A stretch of DNA of 64,000 nt from Pasteurella oralis (GTDB taxonomy: Bacteria; Pseudomonadota; Gammaproteobacteria; Enterobacterales; Pasteurellaceae). The stretch is taken from the NCBI RefSeq assembly GCF_002850605.1, contig NZ_NXGB01000002.1, forward strand, positions 1 through 64,000, written 5' to 3'. How positions within the stretch are numbered: the first letter of the stretch is position 1; the number at the start of each line of letters is the position of its first letter. Below, piece after piece: positions 50,285 through 58,602 of this stretch. Both the position numbers and the translations under genes were made by a program. The notes below the pieces were generated by a model. The model saw only the letters and a program-made list of their open reading frames with translations, was not told the DNA's origin and did not search any database.

Positions 50285-50758
50285 ATGAAAGTGTTAGAAG
50301 GTACAGTAGCTGCACCAAATGCGAAAATTGCAGTCGTGATTGCGCGTTTTAATAGCTTTATTAATGAGAGCTTATTAGAAGGTGCATTAGATGCATTAAA
50401 ACGCATTGGTCAAGTTAAAGAAGAGAATATTACTTTAGTTCGTGCGCCGGGTGCATATGAGTTGCCTTTAGTGGCTCGTCGCTTAGCTGAAACAAAAAAG
50501 TATGATGCGATTGTCGCTTTAGGTACGGTTATTCGTGGTGGAACAGCACATTTTGAATATGTGGCTGGTGAAGCAAGTAGCGGATTAGGACAAGTCGCGA
50601 TGAGCGCGGAAATTCCTGTTGCGTTTGGTGTATTAACCACCGAAAACATTGAACAAGCTATTGAGCGTGCAGGTACTAAAGCGGGTAATAAAGGCGCTGA
50701 AGCAGCGTTAGTCGCTTTAGAAATGGTAAATTTACTAGCTCAAATTGACGCGGCGTAA
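50285..50758 (+). CDS. ribH: 6,7-dimethyl-8-ribityllumazine synthase
   Basis: Penultimate riboflavin step: condenses ribitylaminouracil with dihydroxybutanone phosphate. 157 residues, forms large icosahedral or pentameric assemblies in relatives. Seen: [33 protein letters not shown] and [20 protein letters not shown] with the catalytic His. First gene of ribH-nusB-thiL-pgpA. An FMN riboswitch upstream was not found. Confidence 0.96.
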   Translation: MKVLEGTVAAPNAKIAVVIARFNSFINESLLEGALDALKRIGQVKEENITLVRAPGAYELPLVARRLAETKKYDAIVALGTVIRGGTAHFEYVAGEASSGLGQVAMSAEIPVAFGVLTTENIEQAIERAGTKAGNKGAEAALVALEMVNLLAQIDAA

Positions 50759-50763
50759 TTCAG

Positions 50764-51198
50764 ATGACAGAACCAAAAGTAGAAAAAAAAGTATCTCCGC
50801 GTCGTCGTGCGAGAGAATGTGCTGTACAAGCTTTATATTCTTGGTATATATCACAAAATTCGCCTGCTGAAATTGAGTTGGCTTTTGTCGCAGATCAAGA
50901 TTTAAAAGGTGTCGATGTCCCTTATTTTCGTCAGTTATTCCGCCAAACGGTCAAAAATGTAGAGATCATTGATGAAACGATGAATCCTTATTTAGATCGT
51001 GATGTCAATGAGCTTGATCCCATTGAAAAAGCAATTTTGCGTCTTGCGGTATATGAATTGAAATTTGAATTAGATGTGCCATATAAAGTTGTAATCAATG
51101 AAGCAATTGAAGTGGCGAAAGTGTTTGGTGCGGAAGATAGCCATAAGTATGTCAATGGTGTTTTGGATAAAGTTGCGCCTGCATTATCTCGTAAATAA
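50764..51198 (+). CDS. nusB: transcription antitermination factor NusB
   Basis: rRNA antitermination factor that pairs with NusE (S10) at BoxA. 144 residues, all-helical, with [15 protein letters not shown] at the start, [20 protein letters not shown] and the end [20 protein letters not shown]. Six bases after ribH, as in most gammaproteobacteria. Confidence 0.96.
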   Translation: MTEPKVEKKVSPRRRARECAVQALYSWYISQNSPAEIELAFVADQDLKGVDVPYFRQLFRQTVKNVEIIDETMNPYLDRDVNELDPIEKAILRLAVYELKFELDVPYKVVINEAIEVAKVFGAEDSHKYVNGVLDKVAPALSRK

Positions 51199-51216
51199 GT
51201 ATTATTAAGGTGATTT

Positions 51217-52221
51217 ATGAGTAATGGCGAATTTGATTTAATTCAACGTTATTTCACTGCCTCATCAAAACGAACTGCCCGTAAAGATGTCATTGTGTCT
51301 ATTGGCGATGATTGTGCAATTACTGAATTGCGACAAAATCAGCGTTTGGTGATTACAACAGATACAATGGTAGAAAACACTCACTTTTTGCCAACAATCA
51401 GTCCAGCAGATTTAGCCTATAAAGCTGTGGCGACTAATTTAAGTGATCTTGCTGCTATGGGAGCAGAACCAGCTTGGCTCTCGCTTGCACTCACCTTACC
51501 TGAGGTCAATGAACAATGGTTAAGTGAATTTAGCCAGAGTTTTTTTGATGTGCTTGATCATTACAATGTCGATTTGATTGGCGGCGATACAACGAAAGGA
51601 CCTTTGTCGATCGCCATAACAGCCCACGGTATTATTGCGAAAGGTAAAGCACTTTGCCGTCATAGTGCAAAAGTCGGTGATTGGATTTATGTATCAGGGA
51701 CTTTAGGTGATAGTGCTGCTGGTTTGTCATTGTTATTATCGGGCAAAAGTGCGGTCAATTCTGCTCAAGAATTTTTAATCCGACGTCATCTTCGTCCAAC
51801 ACCTCGCGTTTTATTGGGGCTTGAATTAGCAGTTTCTTCATTGGCTAATGCGGCAATTGATATTTCTGATGGTTTTGTTGCTGATTTGGGACATATTCTT
51901 GAACGTAGCCAATGTGGCGCGGTAGTTGATGTGGATAAATTGCCACTTTCCTCACACCTGGTCAGTATAGTTGGCTTACAACAAGCAGAAGAATTTGCGT
52001 TAACAGGTGGTGAAGATTATGAGTTATGTTTTACGGTGCCTGACAGTAATAAAGCAAAATTAGAACGCGCTTTAGCCTATATTGGCGTGGAATATACTTG
52101 CGTTGGACAAGTGCGTGCAATTAGTCCACAAAATAAAAAACGGATTAAATTTGAACGTAATGGCGTACCCATTGAATTGGATATTAAATCTGGCTTCGAT
52201 CATTTTGACTCGGATGAATAA
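51217..52221 (+). CDS. thiL: thiamine-monophosphate kinase
   Basis: Phosphorylates thiamine monophosphate to the active diphosphate. 334 residues of the PurM-like fold: VSIGDDCAIT metal site (about 27-36), TDTMVENTHFL, DLAAMGAEPAWLSLALTLP, GGDTTKGPLSIAITAHG and DISDGFVADLGHI. One uptake signal inside (51748). Follows nusB by 18 bases and precedes pgpA by two. Confidence 0.95.
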   Translation: MSNGEFDLIQRYFTASSKRTARKDVIVSIGDDCAITELRQNQRLVITTDTMVENTHFLPTISPADLAYKAVATNLSDLAAMGAEPAWLSLALTLPEVNEQWLSEFSQSFFDVLDHYNVDLIGGDTTKGPLSIAITAHGIIAKGKALCRHSAKVGDWIYVSGTLGDSAAGLSLLLSGKSAVNSAQEFLIRRHLRPTPRVLLGLELAVSSLANAAIDISDGFVADLGHILERSQCGAVVDVDKLPLSSHLVSIVGLQQAEEFALTGGEDYELCFTVPDSNKAKLERALAYIGVEYTCVGQVRAISPQNKKRIKFERNGVPIELDIKSGFDHFDSDE

Positions 52222-52223
52222 AA

Positions 52224-52706
52224 ATGACATCACCTCTGCAGCACATTAATCTCCGTAATCCTATCCATTTTTTAGCTGTTGGCTTCGGTTCTGGCTTAAT
52301 CCGTCCAGCACCTGGTACATGGGGCAGTGTGGTTGGACTTTTATTAGGTTGGTTTTTATTACAGTATTTAAACCACAGTTTTTTCTTTATTTTGAGTGTA
52401 CTTTGCTTTTGGCTTGGCTGTTATCTGTGTCAAAAGACGGCAGATGACATGGGGGTGCATGATCATGGTGCAATCGTGTGGGATGAAATTGTTGGTATCT
52501 TTTTCGTTTTACTGGCAATACCAGTATTATCGCCTTTTTGGTGTTTGGTGGCATTTGGTCTTTTCCGTTTTTTTGATATTTTGAAACCTTATCCTATCCG
52601 TTATTTTGATCATAAATTAGAAAGTGGCTTTGGTATTATGTTAGATGATGTGCTTGCTGCAATATATGCAATTTTAGTCATTTTTCTTTTACGCCTTTTC
52701 TGTTAG
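52224..52706 (+). CDS. pgpA: phosphatidylglycerophosphatase A
   Basis: Removes phosphate from phosphatidylglycerophosphate to make phosphatidylglycerol. 160 residues with about three membrane helices. Motifs: GFGSGLIRPAPGTWGS, VWDEIVGIFF and FRFFDILKPYPIRYFDH, ending with a helix near ML DDVLAAIYA. It is unrelated in fold to PgpB at 14.1 kb, so the cell has two enzymes for the same lipid step. Confidence 0.95.
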   Translation: MTSPLQHINLRNPIHFLAVGFGSGLIRPAPGTWGSVVGLLLGWFLLQYLNHSFFFILSVLCFWLGCYLCQKTADDMGVHDHGAIVWDEIVGIFFVLLAIPVLSPFWCLVAFGLFRFFDILKPYPIRYFDHKLESGFGIMLDDVLAAIYAILVIFLLRLFC

Positions 52707-52714
52707 GAAATACC

Positions 52715-53353
52715 ATGCTTAACTTAATGATCGTACATTTTTTTGGTTTGATCACCCCAGGTCCTGATTTCTTTTATGTGAGCCGATTAGCCGCTAGTAA
52801 CTCACGGCGTAATGTTGTTTGTGGTGTGATTGGTATTACGTTAGGCGTATTGTTTTGGGCATTGGCTTCAATACTCGGTTTAGCGCTTTTATTTACTACT
52901 ATCCCTCTTTTGCATGGGGTAATCATGTGCTTAGGTGGTGGTTATTTAGCTTATTTAGGTTGGTTAATGGTGAATAGTCGGACTAATGTCGTATTTGAGC
53001 AGCCTTCTGATCAACAGTTAAATAAAAATACGACGATTACAAAAGAAATTATCAAAGGGTTGTTGATAAATCTGTCTAATGCAAAAGCAATTATTTATTT
53101 TGCCAGCGTCATGTCGTTAGTGTTGGTTAATTTAACTGAAATTTGGCAAATTTTGACCGCACTTTTTATCATTGTGATTGAAACTTTCCTTTATTTTTAT
53201 ATGGTTTCAATTCTGTTTTCACGCAATTTAGCAAAGCAATTTTATAGCACATATAGCCGTTATATTGATAATCTGGCTGGAATCATTTTTCTACTCTTTG
53301 GCGCTTATTTAGTTTATAACGGTTTAATTGAAATGAATCTATTAAACATTTAA
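52715..53353 (+). CDS. LysE/RhtB-family amino acid exporter
   Basis: 212-residue membrane protein with about six helices and the family start HFFGLITPGPDFFYVSRLA, then GVIGITLGVLFWALASILGL and GGGYLAYLGW. Exports an amino acid or related compound in relatives; the substrate here is unknown. Eight bases after pgpA and likely its operon-mate. An uptake signal lies inside at 53156. A perfect FNR-like palindrome lies between it and dapB. Confidence 0.87.
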   Translation: MLNLMIVHFFGLITPGPDFFYVSRLAASNSRRNVVCGVIGITLGVLFWALASILGLALLFTTIPLLHGVIMCLGGGYLAYLGWLMVNSRTNVVFEQPSDQQLNKNTTITKEIIKGLLINLSNAKAIIYFASVMSLVLVNLTEIWQILTALFIIVIETFLYFYMVSILFSRNLAKQFYSTYSRYIDNLAGIIFLLFGAYLVYNGLIEMNLLNI

Positions 53354-53371
53354 ATAAGATAAAAAATGATG

Positions 53372-53389
53372 AATTGATCATGATCAATT
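53372..53389. promoter_or_regulatory. perfect FNR-box palindrome upstream of dapB
   Basis: AATTGATCATGATCAATT is an 18-base perfect palindrome and contains TTGAT-CATG-ATCAA, the full FNR consensus. It lies about 130 bases before the dapB start and 20 after the RhtB-type gene, so it is well upstream of dapB. Whether it controls dapB, or is chance, cannot be read from sequence. Confidence 0.55.
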
Positions 53390-53504
53390 GTTAGACGCTT
53401 TTATTACTACGTTCTTGCTTGAGAAAAGAAGAAAAAGTGCGGTGGAAAAAAGAAAAGTTTTATGTGAAAATCGAGTGAGATTGATAACAGCTAAACTTGG
53501 ATAG

Positions 53505-54329
<825 letters not shown>

Positions 54330-54346
54330 TTTATCAAATAGAGAGA

Positions 54347-54376
54347 TAAGGCAGCGTAAATGCTGCCTTATTTTTT
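54347..54376. terminator. bidirectional terminator between dapB and ttrR
   Basis: TAAGGCAGC / GCTGCCTTA perfect 9-bp stem, 6-base loop, then TTTTTTAC; the ttrR stop codon is within the right arm. Confidence 0.85.
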
Positions 54377-54958
54377 ACTTTCAAGTTGTGTCGTTTTATA
54401 GATAAGTTCTGCAATGGTTTGCGCCTGCATTTTTTCCATAATGTGTGAACGATGAACTTCGACTGTACGTACTGAAATATTTAACGTTTCTGCAATTTGC
54501 CGGTTAATACAACCTTGAATTAATAATTCAAGTATATCGAGTTCTTTTCTACTGAGTAGGGTATAGCAGCTTTGAATTTTATAGCGTTCATAACTTGCTT
54601 GTGTTTTTTCTGCAGCTATTTTTAATACAGATTGTAATTGACTGAATTGCACGGGTTTTTGTAAAAAATCCACCGCACCTTGTTTTAATTCTTGCACTGC
54701 CATTGGCACATCACCATGCGCTGTCATAATTACAACCGCAAGTGTACTGCATTTTTGTTGCAAAAATTGATGGACTTGATGACCATCTAACTGTGGCATT
54801 TTCATATCTAATAGCACAATGCCTTGTTCAAATAATGGCACGTTATCGACAAATTCTTGGCTATTTGACCAGCTTTGTACTTGATAACCAGCCTGTTCTA
54901 ATAAAAAACAAGCCGCATCTAGTACTGTTAAATCATCATCAACCAGATGAATTAACAT
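54368..54958 (-). CDS. ttrR: tetrathionate response regulator TtrR
   Basis: Response regulator of the TtrS/TtrR two-component system, 196 residues. FixJ-type receiver domain: acidic pocket DDDLT at the N-terminus, phospho-acceptor Asp in IVLLDMKMPQLDG (about residue 52), MTAHGD and FLQKPV (Lys about 101). A LuxR-type helix-turn-helix covers about residues 135-190 (LSRKELDILELLIQG, VRTVEVHRSHIMEKM). It should activate ttrBCA on tetrathionate. Overlaps ttrS by 7 bases. Confidence 0.92.
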   Translation of the reverse strand: MLIHLVDDDLTVLDAACFLLEQAGYQVQSWSNSQEFVDNVPLFEQGIVLLDMKMPQLDGHQVHQFLQQKCSTLAVVIMTAHGDVPMAVQELKQGAVDFLQKPVQFSQLQSVLKIAAEKTQASYERYKIQSCYTLLSRKELDILELLIQGCINRQIAETLNISVRTVEVHRSHIMEKMQAQTIAELIYKTTQLESKK

Positions 54959-56670
54959 ATTTCCCCCTTTTTATTTGGTAATTTTAAAATCACTTCTGCA
55001 CCAGATTGTGTCGTGCGGTTGTGTAAAGAAATTTCGCCCTCAATTGAGCGAATTAAACGTTGACATAAAACTAAGCCCAAACCCAAGCCATTTATTTTAC
55101 TGGTTCTAAATGGGACAAAAGGAAATTTCAATTCAGTAGGTGTAAAGCCTGAGCCATTATCTAGAATATGAATGTAAATAAAGGCCTCTTCCTGTTTGAC
55201 TACAATTTGAATTTCGCTGGCATTGGCTTGTGAGGCATTAAGCAAGCAATTACAAATCACTTGTTCTAGGATAGTGGCTTTGACTTCAATGTGTAGCGAA
55301 GAAGGGCAAGTTAAATAAATGTGAGGTTGTTTATGATGTTGTAATGTCATAAAACTCATAATACGTTGCAACAATTTTTGCAGTTGTACACATTCTGTTT
55401 TGTCGTCTGTTTTGCCTTTTGCCCAGTTCATTAAATTACGAATGATTTCTGCGCTACGATCGACTTGTAATAGGACCTTATCGAGAATTTCAATCGTATT
55501 TTGTTGTGTTTGATGTTGATTAAGTTGATATTTAACACCTTCAACATACATACGAATGGCGGAAAGGGGCTGATTAATTTCATGGGCAATGCCGGTACTC
55601 ATTTCGCCTAAAATACTTAATCGGTCAGCTTGGGCTAATTGTTGTTCATATTGGCGCATTTCTTGATAGGCTTTTTGCAATGCTTTACTTTTGCGGTGAA
55701 TTTGAAAGCTGATCCAAAGGTAGTTAAGTAACAGCAGTAAACTACCAAAAATGATCCAACCACGATATTGTTGAAACCAATGTTTGGTATTTTGCCATAA
55801 GTTTTGTTTTGGATGTTTGTATAAGCTACGTAAGAGAGTATCTGCTTGTGATGTGGAATAAGGCGGTGTCCATTGCGGCAAGTGTGCTGGGATTTCGCTA
55901 AGTAAAAGCCTGACTAATTTAGAAGTTAAATCTACGGGGACTTGTGGTAATGCGGCTAGTGACCAATTAGGTAATAATTCAGTGCTGACTAAGCAACCCA
56001 ACGCATTTTCTTTGCCTGCGAGTAAGCGAAAGTCTTCTTGTTTAATCACACCTTCACGATCGAGATCTTCTAAAATACAGGCTGGTACAATAGCACCATC
56101 GACTTTTTTCTCTTGTAATAAAAGCAACGTATTGTCTACAGGAAAACCAGTATATTTTAATTGGAAATCTTTATTCTCAATTAAGCCATGTTGGTATAAG
56201 ACATTATATCCGAGTAAGAATCCACCAAACGCATTGCTGCCAACTGCGCTTAATGTTTTATTTTTTAGATCGGCCAATTGATAAAATGGACTATCTTGGC
56301 GTACTAAGATAGCACTGCCAATACGCCCCATTGTGGCATGCTCAATTTGACGTGGAGATCTTAAGGTAACTAACCAACTGACTTGATTATTATTGAGGTA
56401 GAAAAATTGTGCTTGGTTAGTTAAAACGAAATCAACCCCCTGTGCTTGTTCTTCAATTAAATCGTTTAAATCTAAGGTGACTAACGAGAATTGGTGTTGC
56501 GATTCAAATTGTTGGTTTAGCCAATCAATCCAAGGTTGCCATTTCGCATGGGTATGAGCGACGCCACGTTGTGCCAAAATACCAATTTTCCATTGCTGCG
56601 AAAACGCGAGACAGGGGAAGAGTCCGATGAGTAAGATGAAAATTTTTAAAAACTGACCGCACTTTTTCAC
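54952..56670 (-). CDS. ttrS: tetrathionate sensor histidine kinase TtrS
   Basis: Sensor kinase, 572 residues from a GTG at 56670. Signal peptide KKCGQFLKIFILLIGLFPCL, then a PhnD-type periplasmic binding domain (about 22-280, GRIGSAILVRQDSPFY, VDGAIVPACILED), one membrane helix (about 300-320), an H-box GEMSTGIAHEINQPLSAIR and an ATPase domain with DNGSGFTPTE and GLGLGLVLCQRL. The frame extends to an ATG at 56709, but AAGGAAG just before the GTG and the immediate signal peptide favour GTG. The choice also leaves a perfect FNR box outside the gene. The uptake signal is in the signal-peptide codons. Confidence 0.85.
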   Translation of the reverse strand: MKKCGQFLKIFILLIGLFPCLAFSQQWKIGILAQRGVAHTHAKWQPWIDWLNQQFESQHQFSLVTLDLNDLIEEQAQGVDFVLTNQAQFFYLNNNQVSWLVTLRSPRQIEHATMGRIGSAILVRQDSPFYQLADLKNKTLSAVGSNAFGGFLLGYNVLYQHGLIENKDFQLKYTGFPVDNTLLLLQEKKVDGAIVPACILEDLDREGVIKQEDFRLLAGKENALGCLVSTELLPNWSLAALPQVPVDLTSKLVRLLLSEIPAHLPQWTPPYSTSQADTLLRSLYKHPKQNLWQNTKHWFQQYRGWIIFGSLLLLLNYLWISFQIHRKSKALQKAYQEMRQYEQQLAQADRLSILGEMSTGIAHEINQPLSAIRMYVEGVKYQLNQHQTQQNTIEILDKVLLQVDRSAEIIRNLMNWAKGKTDDKTECVQLQKLLQRIMSFMTLQHHKQPHIYLTCPSSLHIEVKATILEQVICNCLLNASQANASEIQIVVKQEEAFIYIHILDNGSGFTPTELKFPFVPFRTSKINGLGLGLVLCQRLIRSIEGEISLHNRTTQSGAEVILKLPNKKGEIC

Positions 56671-56685
56671 ATTTCTTCCTTTTTC

Positions 56686-56699
56686 TTGATTGAAATCAA
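56686..56699. promoter_or_regulatory. perfect FNR box at the ttr divergent promoter
   Basis: TTGAT-TGAA-ATCAA matches the FNR consensus fully. It is 16 bases from the ttrS GTG and 120 from ttrB ATG. FNR dependence of ttr is established in Salmonella. It would be inside coding sequence if ttrS began at the ATG at 56709. Confidence 0.75.
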
Positions 56700-56715
56700 A
56701 TTCACTCACTTTTTA

Positions 56716-56729
56716 TGTGGAAAACCACA
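56716..56729. promoter_or_regulatory. candidate TtrR operator
   Basis: TGTGG-AAAA-CCACA inverted repeat, centred 30 bases from the FNR box, in the ttrS-ttrB gap. The symmetrical form suits a dimeric LuxR-type regulator. A TTGACC (-35-like) lies at 56742-56747 to its right. Another palindrome, CTCAATTGAG, lies at 56779-56788. No site is proven. Confidence 0.4.
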
Positions 56730-56818
56730 ATAGTTTTTTCATTGACCTTCCTTAACAATACGCTAAAAAAAATCATAACTCAATTGAGTGAATGATAATA
56801 ACTAAAAGGAACGCCACT

Positions 56819-57556
56819 ATGGAAATGAGTAAGCGAGTTTTTCTAAAAAATTTATCTGTGTTAAGTGTGGGGCAGGCGTTTATTCCTTTTAGTCAGGCAG
56901 AAAGTCAGTTTCAACCTGCTAGACGTGAAGGAAATGACGCGCATCGTTATGCAATGTTGGTGGATTTACGTCGTTGTATCGGTTGTCAATCCTGTACTGT
57001 CAGTTGTGGGATAGAGAATGCAACACCGATAGGTGAGTTTAGAACAACAGTACGTCAATATGAGGTGGTTGATGAAAATCAGGTAGTTAATAATGTGTTA
57101 TTACCTCGATTATGTAATCACTGTGATAACCCGCCTTGTGTGCCAGTTTGCCCAGTGCAAGCCACTTATCAGCGTAAAGACGGTATTGTAGTGATTAATA
57201 ATGAACGTTGTATTGGGTGTGCCTATTGTGTTCAGGCGTGCCCTTATGATGCACGTTTTATTAATGAAGAAACAAAAACTGCGGACAAATGTACATTCTG
57301 CACTCATCGTCTTGAAGTTGGACTGCTCCCTGCTTGTGTGGAAAGTTGTGTAGGAGGAGCGCGTGTGATTGGTGATTTAAACGATCCCAATAGCATGATC
57401 AGTAAAATGGTCGTAGAGCATAAAAGCGAGTTGAAAGTATTAAAACCTGATTCAGGCACGATTCCGCATGTATTTTATTTAGGTCTAGACGACGCTTTTG
57501 TTCATCAAGTACAAGGGCAACCCATGTTATGGCAAGGTAAGGAGGCAAATTTATGA
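56819..57556 (+). CDS. ttrB: tetrathionate reductase iron-sulfur subunit TtrB
   Basis: Electron-transfer subunit, 245 residues, with four [4Fe-4S] cysteine groups: RCIGCQSCTVSC, CNHCDNPPCVPVCP, RCIGCAYCVQACP and CTFCTHRLEVGLLPACVESC. The N-terminus SKRVFLKNLSV carries a Lys-Arg Tat signal in place of twin Arg, as reported for Salmonella TtrB. Exported folded with TtrA. The ATG at 56819 has AAAAGGA 8 bases upstream; an in-frame ATG further up has no ribosome site. Stop overlaps ttrC start. Confidence 0.93.
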   Translation: MEMSKRVFLKNLSVLSVGQAFIPFSQAESQFQPARREGNDAHRYAMLVDLRRCIGCQSCTVSCGIENATPIGEFRTTVRQYEVVDENQVVNNVLLPRLCNHCDNPPCVPVCPVQATYQRKDGIVVINNERCIGCAYCVQACPYDARFINEETKTADKCTFCTHRLEVGLLPACVESCVGGARVIGDLNDPNSMISKMVVEHKSELKVLKPDSGTIPHVFYLGLDDAFVHQVQGQPMLWQGKEANL

Positions 57557-58602
57557 TCATTCGTGAAATCCTCGTTGAACCACAAGCAATTGCTTGGTTA
57601 CCTTGGGCAGTGAGCTATTTCTTTTTTATTGGTTTATCTGTTTCCAGCGTATTTGTTGGGCTATTAATCAATCGAGTTGAGAAAAACCAATATCATGAAT
57701 TCATTGCCGTTACGATTGCACTTAGCTGTGCCATTGTTGCTCCTATTGCATTAACGGCGGATCTTCATCAGCCGAGCCGCATTATGCATTTTTATGTAAA
57801 CTTGACACCATGGTCATGGATGGCATGGGGCGCAATTTTTTTACCTTTATTCACACTAGCAGTTGTAGGCTATTTCGGGTGCTTATTACGTCAAGTGATT
57901 CCCTCACACAAACTGCCTAAATTTTGCCATTTTGTTTATTGGGGAAATTTCAACTTGTCAATGTGGACGAATGTTTTTCGGTTCTTTTCGTTGTTATTGG
58001 CATGTTTGATTTTAGTGTATACCACAATGGAAGTGTTTGTTATCGAAGCACGTCCTTTATGGCATCACTATGGGTTAATGCCATTGATTTTATTCAGTGC
58101 ATTCCCGACGGCATTATTGCTTTGTCGCTTTTTTATTGCGTGTTTTACTCAGCAATCAATGCCAACTTACTTTTCTCATCTTATTTTGATGAGTTTGATT
58201 ATTTTTATAGGGACTTTGGGCGGTCTGTATGCTTGGTCAGAGCAGACCGCATTTCAATTAACTCAACTTTGGCATTTTAGTTCAATGCCAATGTTGGCAG
58301 TTATATGCTTAGTGGCATTATCTATTCTAATTTATTTACCACATTCATTGTTGTTGAACATTATTCGTTTGTTAGTTGCATTGTGTTTTACTTGGCTAGT
58401 ACGTTGGATTTTATTAATTCAAGTGCAAAGTGTGGCGAAATATAACGCTTTAATGAATCCTTATCATCTCACTTGGCATATTGACGGTACTATTGGCATT
58501 GTATCGGTATTTAGTTTATGGCTTTTTATTGGCATCTTGTTATGGCAACTATTGCGTTCAGCTTTATCGCAAATGGATTTTACGGGGGGAAAATATGAAT
58601 AA
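57553..58602 (+). CDS. ttrC: tetrathionate reductase membrane subunit TtrC
   Basis: Quinol-oxidising membrane anchor of the NrfD/PsrC type, 349 residues, with about nine helices. Donates electrons to TtrB at the periplasmic face. Near the start, WLPWAVSYFFFIGLSVSSVF; TADLHQPSRIMHFYVNLTPWSWMAWGAIF is the typical quinol-site region, including a HQPSR segment. Overlaps ttrB (ATGA) and ttrA by 8 bases. No heme-binding motif is seen. Confidence 0.9.
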   Translation: MIIREILVEPQAIAWLPWAVSYFFFIGLSVSSVFVGLLINRVEKNQYHEFIAVTIALSCAIVAPIALTADLHQPSRIMHFYVNLTPWSWMAWGAIFLPLFTLAVVGYFGCLLRQVIPSHKLPKFCHFVYWGNFNLSMWTNVFRFFSLLLACLILVYTTMEVFVIEARPLWHHYGLMPLILFSAFPTALLLCRFFIACFTQQSMPTYFSHLILMSLIIFIGTLGGLYAWSEQTAFQLTQLWHFSSMPMLAVICLVALSILIYLPHSLLLNIIRLLVALCFTWLVRWILLIQVQSVAKYNALMNPYHLTWHIDGTIGIVSVFSLWLFIGILLWQLLRSALSQMDFTGGKYE

